Assembly (NCBI GenBank): GCA_934613165.1 | Contig: CAKTSW010000017.1 | Coordinates: forward strand, 1-11,805 | Length of the DNA: 11,805 bases | Source: an uncultured Ellagibacter sp. | Lineage (GTDB): Bacteria > Actinomycetota > Coriobacteriia > Coriobacteriales > Eggerthellaceae | Direction: 5' to 3' | Shown here: positions 5,901 to 11,805 of the stretch, in pieces | How the letters are laid out: the number at the start of each line of letters is the position of its first letter | Numbering within the stretch: position 1 is the first letter of the stretch | Position numbers and translations under genes: made by a program | The notes under the pieces: model-generated | What the model saw: only the letters and a program-made list of their open reading frames with translations | Database searches by the model: none | What the model was told of the DNA's origin: nothing

Positions 5901-8900
5901 GCCACGTCGGACGGGGATGAGGCGTTCATAGCTCTGCAGGTCGCCCTTATCGCTGCTATCACTGGGCTTGCGGCTGTCGCGACGTATTTCGGGTTGGGGC
6001 CGGTCGTCGATCCGATTGCTGTCCCTGCCGTTGCAGCAATCGGAGAGGCTGAAACCATCGATGAGCTCGTCGAAATCGGCGGTAAGGCGATTGAGGAAAT
6101 AGAGGAGATTCTCAAAGACCACAAGCACGACCGCGACCCCGACAAGCCCAAGGGCGACCATAAGGTCGAGATCATCGCGACGGCTCAGCCCGAGGCGGGC
6201 GGTATCGTCCACGGCGGCGGGGTTCACTACGAAGGCACCATAGCCGAACTCGAGGCCGTTCCCAATCCGGGGTATCGTTTCGTATGCTGGAAGGAAGACG
6301 GCATCGAGCGCTCCGTGTCGAACGTCATGCAAATTCCCATAACGAGCGCCACGCCCGAAGTGACGAAGATGACGGCCGTCTTCGAAAAGAAGGCGACGAT
6401 CACCACCTCGGTCGACGTCGAGGGCACGGCCGCCGACGAGGTGACCGGGTGCAACGCTACGCCCGACCGCCAGACCACCAAGGTCGGCACCGAGGCGACG
6501 GTCGTCGCCGTCGCGGCGGAAGGCTACGAGTTCGCCGGCTGGTACGACGGCGTGGCCGAAGTCTCGAAAAGCCCCACCTACACCTTCGTCGCCGAAACGG
6601 ATCGGCATCTCGTGGCGAAGTTCCAGCGCAAGTGCACCGTCACCGTGATGGTGGAACCTGAAAGCGCGCTTGTGGGCAAATACACCGTGGTCGGCGCTGG
6701 TTCCTGCGTGCAGGGCAAGCCGACGGTGCTTTCCGTGCATCTCAACGAGGAGAAACTGTACGACCAATACACCTTCAAGGGCTGGTACCGTGCGGGCGCT
6801 GCGGGCGACGTGCTCATGGGCACCGATGAGACGCATCTGGAGTTCGTCCCCGAAGGCGACACGGTCATTCGCGCGGAATACGTCGCGAAGAAGTACACGA
6901 TTAAGGTCGAGATCGACGGCCTGATCACGAGCATCAACCCGCCTGGCGAAGTCTCGATTGTGGGTGAGCCGGGCAAGGATTGGGTCGAGCTGCCCTACGG
7001 TCGCCACGTCACCATCAAGGCGAAGGCCGACGACAAGCACTGGTTCGCCTACTGGGAAGACAGCTCCGGCAAGCGCTACACCTCCGCCGAGCTGCGTGTG
7101 CTCGTGACGAAGGACGAAACCTACACCGCCGTGTTCAAGAAAGGCCCCGAGGTCGTCATCGCGGCCGACTCGTGGCTAGGCGGCACGGTGACGTGCAACG
7201 GAACCGATATCCAGCCTGACACCGATATGTTCAAGCTGGGCCAAACGCTTCACCTGAAGGCCAAGAGCAATCCCGGCTGGCTTTTCTGGGGCTGGTATAA
7301 AAACGGGCTGCTCGTGAGCATCAACGAGGAATGCACTTTGGTGGCGGAAAGCAGGAAGTTCGATTCCTATTACTGCACGATCACCGCGGCGTTCAAGCCG
7401 CTCGATGTGGTGTGCATGCCGGTGGCGAGCCCCTCCGAGGGCGGGTCGGTCACGGCGAGCCGCATTCTGGCCGATCGCGGTGCGGACGTGGCCCTGAAGG
7501 CGACGCCGGCACCCGGCTATGCGTTTACGGGCTGGTATACGCTTGCGGGCGAGCTTGTGTCGACCGAGCCCGAATTCACCGCCCGTGAAGCGCGAAGCCA
7601 CGTGTACGTTGCCCGCTTCGAGGAACGCTCGTACACGGTTGCGGCCACGGCGGCGGAGGCCACGTCGTCGGGCGACCTGGTGGAAAACGAGGCCGTGGGC
7701 TGGGTGGAAGGGGCCGGCTCCTACGGCGCGAACTATCCGGCGATGCTTTCGGCCCACGCGAGAGAGGGCTACGCGTTCAAATACTGGGTCGACGATGCGG
7801 GCGCGGTGGTCAGCACGAACGCCGAATACCGCTTCGTCCCCTGCGAGGACACGTCGCTTCGCGCGGTGTTCGAGGCGAAGTCGTTCACCGTCGACGTTAC
7901 CGTCGCGGAAGGCTATGGCGACGTTTCGGGGGCGGGCGCGTACGCGGCGGGGCAGACGGCCACCGTCGTCGCGACGCCGCAGGAAAACGTGTCGTTCATC
8001 GGCTGGTACAGCGAGGGCGCGTGCATGAGCACGAGCGCCGAGTATAGCTTCACCGTGAAAAGCGATGTGAATCTGACGGCCGTTTTCGGGGCGGGGGCGT
8101 ACAAGGTAAGCGCGATCGCCTCGCCGGTCGAAGCGGGTTATACGAGCGGATTCGGGTCGTTTGGCACAGGCGACCGCACGACGCTTACCGCCGTGGCGAA
8201 GCCCGGCTTCACGTTCGACTGCTGGAAGGATGCGCAAGGCCAGGTGGTAAGCGAGCTTCCCGAATACACGGTTGCCGTTTCGGGAGATGCGGCCTACGCC
8301 GCCTGCTTCACGCGCAACTCCTATTATGTGGAGCTTAGCGAGAGCCAGGAAGGCGCCGGCGTGCTTTCGGGCGGGGGAACGTACGCATTCGGCCAGGTGG
8401 TCGAGCTGAACGCTCGGCAAGCGACCGACAGGCGCTTCGTTTCCTGGCAGCTTCTTGGCGCAGACGGCGAGAAGACGCTTCTTTCCACCGACGCGCACTG
8501 CTGGTTCACGCTCGACGAGGATTTCATAAGCGACCTTACCGACAACGTCATCGCCATCGAAGCGCAGTTCGCCGACCCGTACGACGTGTCGGTGTCGGCG
8601 AAGGCGGTCATTGCGGGCAAAACGGGCACGCGCGGGTGCAAGGTGAAGGGTGCGGGCACCTACAAATCGGGCGATGCGGTCACGCTGCAGGCGGTTGCCG
8701 GGGAAGGGTACCGCTTTGCGGGGTGGAGCCTCGACGAGGGTGGCGATAACATCGTGGACACGAACGCGGTGCTCGCCTTCGAGGCGTCTTCCGACATCAC
8801 GTACTATGCGCAGTTCGAGCCCGACCCCGCAGGCAAGGTCGAGGTCGCGGTGACGCAGAGCTCGATATTCAGGGGCCTTGCGTTCATCGCGGGCGCGTCC

Positions 8901-11805
8901 GGCGCGGGGACCTCCCTTTCGTGCGACAAGGGCGACGCGTTCGTGGCCATGGCCGTTGCCTATCCGGGCATGCGTTTCTCGCATTGGATCAACGACGCGG
9001 GCGCCATCGTGAGCTACAACGCCATCCACGCAGGCATCGCGCACGAGGACATGCGCCTCACGGCCGTGTTCTACGAAACCGGCTTTGACGCGCAGGTGGC
9101 CACATACCCCGCGGGCGCGGGCTTCAGCATGGTCATTCCCGGGACGAGCGCGTCGTACATGGGGGTGTCGGTGATGATCACCATCCCGTATCCGGGGTGG
9201 AAGTTCAAGTATTGGGTCGATGAAAACGGCGCGATTGTCGGGAAGAGCCCGCTTCTGGTGCGCCCGGCGTACGCCAACCGAACCTTCACGGCATATTACG
9301 TGCGCGACGTGGTGAACGTCGTCGCCTTCGATCCGCGCGAGGGCGGCTACGTCGAAGGATCGGCCGTCTACGGCGATGGCGGCTACGCCGTGCAAAAGAC
9401 CGTCGAAGCGGGCGAAAGCGTGACGCTTACCGCCGTGGTCGATGAGGGCTACGACTTCGCGGGCTGGTACGAATGCGACGACGACGGCGTGGCCAAGGAC
9501 ACCGAACCGTTAAGCACCGATGCTCGCTGGACGTTCAGCCCTGAAGCGGACACGAAGGTGACCGCGCGCTTTGCGGAAAAGGCGAAGCTCCATGTGACGG
9601 CGTCGGCTGAAAACGGCACGGTCGACCCCGTTTCGGTGGATGTCGCGCCGGGCGCGGACGCGACGTTCGCCGCGACGCCGAACGAGAACTGCTACCTCGC
9701 GCAGGCGAGCACGACGACCGAGGCGGCGGACGGTAGCGCTTCGGTGGCGAACGATTTCGACATCTCCGATTACTCGGGTGGAAGCTATGCGCTGACCTTG
9801 AACGACGTCGCCGCGTCGCAGTCGCTTTCGTTCACGTTTGCCAAGGCCGACGCGCCGGTCGTGAATGCGCAGCCGCAGAGCAAAGAAGTGAGGGTGGGCG
9901 AGGCAGTCACGCTGTCGGTTGCGGCCGATGCGGCGCAGAGCGTGCTCGACCATGAAGAGGTTTCGAGCGGCGCGGCGGAAAGCCACGAGCTTGCATACCA
10001 GTGGTACCGCGTCGGTGAAAAAGATGCCGATACGGCGATCGAGGGCGCGACGGCGGAAACGCTTTCGTTCGACAAGGCGGACGAAAGCACCGCGGGAACG
10101 TACTACTGCCGTGTCACCCAGTCGTACTTGGGCACGAAGACGAGTACGGATTCCCAGCCTGCCACTATCTCGCTCGCGAAACCCGAGGAGCTCGTGTTCA
10201 ACGCATGCGACTTGCCCGCAGCCACGGCGTGGACCGATTACAGTGCGAGTATCGAGCCGGCTACAGGTGGAGTGGCGCCCTATATGTATGCGCTTGCCGA
10301 AGGGAGCGAACTTCCGAAGGGGCTGAAGCTCGTCGCATCAGATGACGGGAAGACCGTGCACATCGAATGCGCGCCTGAAAAGGCAGGCGTATTCGGCTTC
10401 GACATCGTATGCACCGACCATGCTGGCGTGCAGAAAACTGCGCATTTCACACTTATCGTGAAACCGCAAGTGGCGAAGCTTGAATTCGAAGACGGATTCT
10501 TCACGTACAACGGAAACGGGCAGTCGCCCAAGCTGAGCGGCATTCCCGAAGGCCTCGAGGGGGAGGTCGTCTATACCTATATAGGGACGGATTCGACTGT
10601 CTACTCGAGCAGCCAGGCGCCGACTGACGCCGGTACCTACCGAGTGGTGGCGACGCTTAAAGGGAACGGGTATATTGGGCGCGCGACGGCCGAATATCGA
10701 ATTCTGCTGAAATATGTTCGCTTCTTTGTTGGCGCCGAGAACGCAGTGTACGATGGGGAAGCGCATGGCGCGACCGTCACCGTAGACGGTTTGGAATCTT
10801 CCGATTACTCGGTGACGTATCAGGGCGATGGCGATACGGAGTACGGCCCAACTGCGCAGGCTCCTATCGATGCCGGAACGTACCGCGTGAGCGTGCGGAC
10901 GACGAATGCGAACTATCGAGGCGGTCGGTCGGTCGCATACGAGATCTCGCCGGCGTCGCAGAGCATTGAGGGAACGACGAGCTATTCCGCTACCTATGGC
11001 TCCACCGGCTTCGCCTTCGACAACGTTGCCAAGACATCGGTCACGTTCGAAGTCGTGCCGAATGAGGATGGCTCGCCAAGCCCGATTTCTGTTCAGGGAA
11101 GCTATGCGTCCGTGAATGCGGCGGGCACGGCGCGCGTGATCGCCCATGCGTCGGCGTCGCGCAACTACCTTGCCGCCTCCGATGTGGAGCTTACGGTTAC
11201 CGTTTCTCCTGCCAAGATGCTCGTCATCGTGCATGACGCCGAGCGAGTCGAAGGGGAAGCGAATCCCGAGTTCTCATCCGAGCTGATCAGCCCTGCGAAC
11301 ACGTCGGGCGTGGTCGTCGAGTACTCGTGCGAGGCGAACGAGGCGTCGCCGGCAGGCGAGTACGCGATCAACGCACGCGTTTCGGACCCGAACTTCTCGG
11401 CGACAGTGGAGCCTGGCGCGCTGACGGTGACGGCGAAACCGACGCCCGACCCGGGACCCGATCCCGATCCCGATCCGGACCCGAATCCTGACCCCGACCC
11501 GAATCCGGGTCCCAGTCCCATCGACCCGGACAACCCGAATCCCCCGACGCCCGACCCTGATCCCGACCCGAGCCCGGACCCTGACCCGAGTCCTGTCGAC
11601 CCGGACGATCCGAACCCTCCGACCCCGACGCCCGACCCGGATAATCCGGACAACCCAGACAACCCAGATACTCCGGACAACCCCGATGGGCCGGACGACC
11701 CGAGCGGTCCCGATGATCCGAATACCCCGGACGACCCGGATGACCCTGGGAACCCGGACGACCCCAGCCACCCCGACGGACCGGCTGATCTGGGCAGCCC
11801 GGACG
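2853..11805 (+). CDS. Giant secreted multidomain surface protein (probable adhesin), 3' end outside window
   Basis: One uninterrupted frame of 2984 codons plus one base, with no in-frame stop, still open at the right edge. Domains by residue: signal peptide 1-35; acidic low-complexity spacer 36-132; BspA-type LRRs about 166-466; Big_3-like domain about 475-579; first InlB-like block 580-1024; hydrophobic segment and charged helix 1025-1104; second InlB-like block 1105-2333; Ig-like 2334-2443; He_PIG-like 2444-2537; MBG-like 2538-2862; Asp/Pro/Asn-rich tail from 2863. This mosaic is typical of Gram-positive adhesins reaching out from the cell wall. A sortase motif or membrane anchor is expected downstream but not seen. 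No catalytic domain is visible. Base composition is uneven: 24 of 60 G+C at 3481-3540 in the LRRs against 42 of 60 at 9661-9720 in the repeats. The ligand is unknown. Confidence 0.93.
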   Translation, partial: MKKSARVSDIFLRVFLSLALVVSFVPIARDASYAAESGASSDAVSADVSNGDGSDSANGDGADPINGNGIDSTTGEADAVDDSEEGELPEESGSSDGDGSASGNAESQNDATQPGDSDAVDGELDGTAQAQGVYDYAKLMSNGYTYECDENGVLVETIGEEDPARYSVDSHYVKNLIVDYRASSVPERLCFCSTYLQSVRFENAVLESIGEYAFYDCVNLSSISLSGMCIGSIGRGAFSLCLKLTSLNIEKTATIESIGANCFDESGLVSTGLEKVTGLKSIPDSAYQQCYDLVDTGLAGNQSIESVEAFAFAYCYSLVDTGFGTNTHVTSVDEYAFTGCDKLSQTGLGTNTQIVSIGAYAFQDCKSLRLSGLETNTTVSSLGEHCFEGTDMSGGLILPQGSKITMLPKYAFSGTKLSFVYLQCDHAVLVDMQTFPNGFIKVLVPARSLDLYQDSEVERVWKASGYDLPYDASKYLYLGVTSDPAGLVYQKGDAISLSGMQVKFNYDDTQRTFDYADLASNYAFSQFFSISPEDGSAFKSSYNGMPVQVTYNDGDHLLNAYSNGLLQEEGSDTLSVFVESPTAQLGETATGGGQFASGDMCTVSAKTTLDGRMFAYWADEEGNVLSEKETYEFTVTRSIVLTAVFANEVTVTPKAQLNEAGGQEVEGVTFSIVANDCNYGETFVTYPGKKVTITCSYDSLKYTIDHWAYSDGAYWIDGSENAASVEYTVEGKGDPVAILKEKEQPDPVDPGQPIDPVVAVRVNYSQTIDMGGRTLMEGVEVPNVSGSRFLFKGQFVALDAERLGMLDDDISFTGWYDKDTGELISDKRVCLFKPDKDTNIEARFALKSTAVHINQAESTDYSEAYAHVTPTVGNCYRDAGETVELSATTENAQFRGWYEGPSGGQTLISSDLACNYEVPNVNGPAAQIEITPWYCAQQASVVLDVDGTTDDGSPQGSFITTGLYGIGSSVTVFAIPAPYYVLDYVTDAAGNKVAVAENGSYTFTLTGDTELTAHFRATSDGDEAFIALQVALIAAITGLAAVATYFGLGPVVDPIAVPAVAAIGEAETIDELVEIGGKAIEEIEEILKDHKHDRDPDKPKGDHKVEIIATAQPEAGGIVHGGGVHYEGTIAELEAVPNPGYRFVCWKEDGIERSVSNVMQIPITSATPEVTKMTAVFEKKATITTSVDVEGTAADEVTGCNATPDRQTTKVGTEATVVAVAAEGYEFAGWYDGVAEVSKSPTYTFVAETDRHLVAKFQRKCTVTVMVEPESALVGKYTVVGAGSCVQGKPTVLSVHLNEEKLYDQYTFKGWYRAGAAGDVLMGTDETHLEFVPEGDTVIRAEYVAKKYTIKVEIDGLITSINPPGEVSIVGEPGKDWVELPYGRHVTIKAKADDKHWFAYWEDSSGKRYTSAELRVLVTKDETYTAVFKKGPEVVIAADSWLGGTVTCNGTDIQPDTDMFKLGQTLHLKAKSNPGWLFWGWYKNGLLVSINEECTLVAESRKFDSYYCTITAAFKPLDVVCMPVASPSEGGSVTASRILADRGADVALKATPAPGYAFTGWYTLAGELVSTEPEFTAREARSHVYVARFEERSYTVAATAAEATSSGDLVENEAVGWVEGAGSYGANYPAMLSAHAREGYAFKYWVDDAGAVVSTNAEYRFVPCEDTSLRAVFEAKSFTVDVTVAEGYGDVSGAGAYAAGQTATVVATPQENVSFIGWYSEGACMSTSAEYSFTVKSDVNLTAVFGAGAYKVSAIASPVEAGYTSGFGSFGTGDRTTLTAVAKPGFTFDCWKDAQGQVVSELPEYTVAVSGDAAYAACFTRNSYYVELSESQEGAGVLSGGGTYAFGQVVELNARQATDRRFVSWQLLGADGEKTLLSTDAHCWFTLDEDFISDLTDNVIAIEAQFADPYDVSVSAKAVIAGKTGTRGCKVKGAGTYKSGDAVTLQAVAGEGYRFAGWSLDEGGDNIVDTNAVLAFEASSDITYYAQFEPDPAGKVEVAVTQSSIFRGLAFIAGASGAGTSLSCDKGDAFVAMAVAYPGMRFSHWINDAGAIVSYNAIHAGIAHEDMRLTAVFYETGFDAQVATYPAGAGFSMVIPGTSASYMGVSVMITIPYPGWKFKYWVDENGAIVGKSPLLVRPAYANRTFTAYYVRDVVNVVAFDPREGGYVEGSAVYGDGGYAVQKTVEAGESVTLTAVVDEGYDFAGWYECDDDGVAKDTEPLSTDARWTFSPEADTKVTARFAEKAKLHVTASAENGTVDPVSVDVAPGADATFAATPNENCYLAQASTTTEAADGSASVANDFDISDYSGGSYALTLNDVAASQSLSFTFAKADAPVVNAQPQSKEVRVGEAVTLSVAADAAQSVLDHEEVSSGAAESHELAYQWYRVGEKDADTAIEGATAETLSFDKADESTAGTYYCRVTQSYLGTKTSTDSQPATISLAKPEELVFNACDLPAATAWTDYSASIEPATGGVAPYMYALAEGSELPKGLKLVASDDGKTVHIECAPEKAGVFGFDIVCTDHAGVQKTAHFTLIVKPQVAKLEFEDGFFTYNGNGQSPKLSGIPEGLEGEVVYTYIGTDSTVYSSSQAPTDAGTYRVVATLKGNGYIGRATAEYRILLKYVRFFVGAENAVYDGEAHGATVTVDGLESSDYSVTYQGDGDTEYGPTAQAPIDAGTYRVSVRTTNANYRGGRSVAYEISPASQSIEGTTSYSATYGSTGFAFDNVAKTSVTFEVVPNEDGSPSPISVQGSYASVNAAGTARVIAHASASRNYLAASDVELTVTVSPAKMLVIVHDAERVEGEANPEFSSELISPANTSGVVVEYSCEANEASPAGEYAINARVSDPNFSATVEPGALTVTAKPTPDPGPDPDPDPDPNPDPDPNPGPSPIDPDNPNPPTPDPDPDPSPDPDPSPVDPDDPNPPTPTPDPDNPDNPDNPDTPDNPDGPDDPSGPDDPNTPDDPDDPGNPDDPSHPDGPADLGSPD
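2958..3248 (+). other. Acidic low-complexity spacer
   Basis: Residues 36-132 are dominated by Ser, Asp, Gly, Glu, Ala and Asn with no hydrophobic core, and are probably disordered. It separates the mature N-terminus from the LRR domain. Confidence 0.7.
3348..4250 (+). other. BspA-type leucine-rich repeat domain (LRR_5-like)
   Basis: About nine units of roughly 23-27 residues, each with the pattern 'I.SIG.YAF..C..L': AFYDC, AFSLC, NCFDES, AYQQC, AFAYC, AFTGC, AFQDC, HCFEGT, AFSGT. Six units carry Cys at the C position and the middle units add a TGxGTNT-like turn. This pattern is that of PF13306, found in BspA and many host-associated surface proteins, where it binds proteins or cells. DNA here is markedly less GC-rich than downstream and uses codons such as TTA, CTA, AGA and ATA. 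Confidence 0.85.
4275..4589 (+). other. Bacterial Ig-like (Big_3-like) domain
   Basis: Residues about 475-579: VYQKGDAISLSGMQVKFNY followed by an acidic loop, then MPVQVTYNDG. This resembles the 'Y..GD.LDLSG..V...Y.DG' opening and 'V.V.Y' closing of Big_3 domains (PF07523). The call is by eye. Confidence 0.55.
4590..5924 (+). repeat. First block of InlB-like/'bacterial repeat' modules (about 5)
   Basis: Residues 580-1024. Modules centre on FAYWADEEG (near 4694), IDHWAYSDG, FTGWYDKDTG, FRGWYEGPSGG and VLDYVTDAAG. Each ends in a strand such as LTAVF, IEARF or LTAHF, the hallmark of Listeria/InlB-type repeats and PF18998-like modules. A Pro/Asp linker (EQPDPVDPGQPIDPVV, near 5085-5125) splits modules 2 and 3. 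The copies are strongly diverged. Confidence 0.8.
5925..6164 (+). other. Mid-protein hydrophobic segment plus charged helix
   Basis: Residues 1025-1104. A run from FIALQVALIAAITG to about residue 1064 (ending AVPAVAAIG) has almost no charged residue and would score as a membrane helix. It is followed by an acidic amphipathic stretch (ETIDELVEIGGKAIEEIEEI) and a charged linker rich in Asp, Lys and His. The repeat modules on either side lack this insertion. Confidence 0.7.
6165..9851 (+). repeat. Second block of InlB-like/'bacterial repeat' modules (about 15)
   Basis: Residues 1105-2333. The aromatic core recurs every 218-274 bp (73-91 residues): FVCWKEDG, FAGWYDG, FKGWYRAG, FAYWEDS, FWGWYKNG, FTGWYTLAG, FKYWVDDAG, FIGWYSEG, FDCWKDAQG, FVSWQLLG, FAGWSLDEG, FSHWINDAG, FKYWVDENG, FAGWYECDD, then a degenerate last copy without the core Trp (near 9690). 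Each module pairs a 'G..V.L.A.' strand with a 'LTAVF'-like closing strand. No two neighbours are near-identical in DNA, so this is an old expansion. Confidence 0.85.
9852..10463 (+). other. Ig-like domain followed by He_PIG-like domain
   Basis: Residues 2334-2443 have the Ig pattern VGEAVTLSV...YQWYR...STAGTYYCRVTQ. The first canonical Cys is replaced (VTLSV), so the usual intradomain disulfide cannot form. Residues 2444-2537 resemble He_PIG (PF05345): a small-residue opening, GGVAPYMYALAEGSELPKGL and a closing AGVFGFDIVCTDHAG. Confidence 0.7.
10464..11438 (+). other. About four MBG/YDG-like beta domains
   Basis: Residues 2538-2862. Two modules carry the DAGTYRV signature after an 'F.YNG' or 'AVYDGEAHG' opening, the marks of MBG-type domains. 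A third opens with TTSYSATYG, and a fourth has VEGEANPEF followed by SPAGEYAINA. Such domains usually form stalks near the anchor of surface proteins. Confidence 0.7.
11439..11805 (+). repeat. Asp/Pro/Asn-rich tail, low complexity, running off the right edge
   Basis: Residues 2863-2984 are almost only Pro and Asp, with Asn, Gly, Ser and Thr. A partial internal duplication is visible: PSPIDPDNPNPPTPDPD and PSPVDPDDPNPPTPTPD. The DNA is a degenerate run of cc(g/c)ga(c/t)-like units. In this class of proteins such tails span the cell wall just before an LPXTG-type or membrane anchor. Confidence 0.85.

Noticed and set aside
4980..7040. 686-codon minus-strand open frame opposite the giant gene
   Set aside because: It mirrors the codon bias of the plus-strand gene, has no recognisable domain, and its translation is Arg/His/Asp/Val-rich. 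The plus strand has a signal peptide and clear domains over the same bases.
7176..9395. 739-codon minus-strand open frame
   Set aside because: Same reason: a shadow of high-GC codon use opposite the InlB-like modules, with no credible start region or domain.
11165..11771. Minus-strand Gly/Ser- and Val/Arg-rich frames opposite the tail
   Set aside because: They are antisense readings of the Asp-Pro codon tract.

Overview
The window looks like chromosomal DNA of a high-GC, Gram-positive gut-type bacterium. An Eggerthellaceae/Coriobacteriia member is the best guess. It rests on the GC-rich codon use, the xpaC-telA pair, and a giant secreted repeat protein combining BspA-type leucine-rich repeats, InlB-like repeats, MBG-type domains and an Asp-Pro tail. 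No rRNA or other taxonomic marker is present, so this is inference.

Layout: the left part (1-2081) is read on the minus strand. It carries the 5' part of a TelA-family gene (1-236, continuing beyond the left edge), an XpaC-family gene (293-1453) just upstream of it, and a small complete glyoxalase/VOC gene (1713-2081). xpaC and telA are 56 bp apart and probably co-transcribed.

The centre (2082-2852) is a 771-bp divergent intergenic region. It contains the least explained structure here: seven copies of a 26-bp repeat, five on the plus strand and two inverted, mostly locked to a 31-bp register. Four of them form a symmetric 195-nt imperfect palindrome (2352-2546). A plausible promoter with a perfect 10-bp palindrome upstream of its -10 box lies at the right end.

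The right part (2853-11805) is one uninterrupted plus-strand reading frame, at least 2984 codons and open at the right edge. In order it encodes a signal peptide, an acidic Ser/Gly/Asp spacer, about nine BspA-type LRRs, a bacterial Ig-like (Big_3-like) domain, about 20 InlB-like/'bacterial repeat' modules interrupted by a hydrophobic segment plus charged helix, an Ig-like domain, a He_PIG-like domain, about four MBG-like domains and a Pro/Asp-rich tail. It is probably a cell-surface adhesin whose anchor lies outside the window.

No known defence system, CRISPR array, IS element, tRNA or rRNA was recognised. The strongest candidates for something undescribed are the 26-bp repeat palindrome and the membrane-like segment in the middle of the giant protein.
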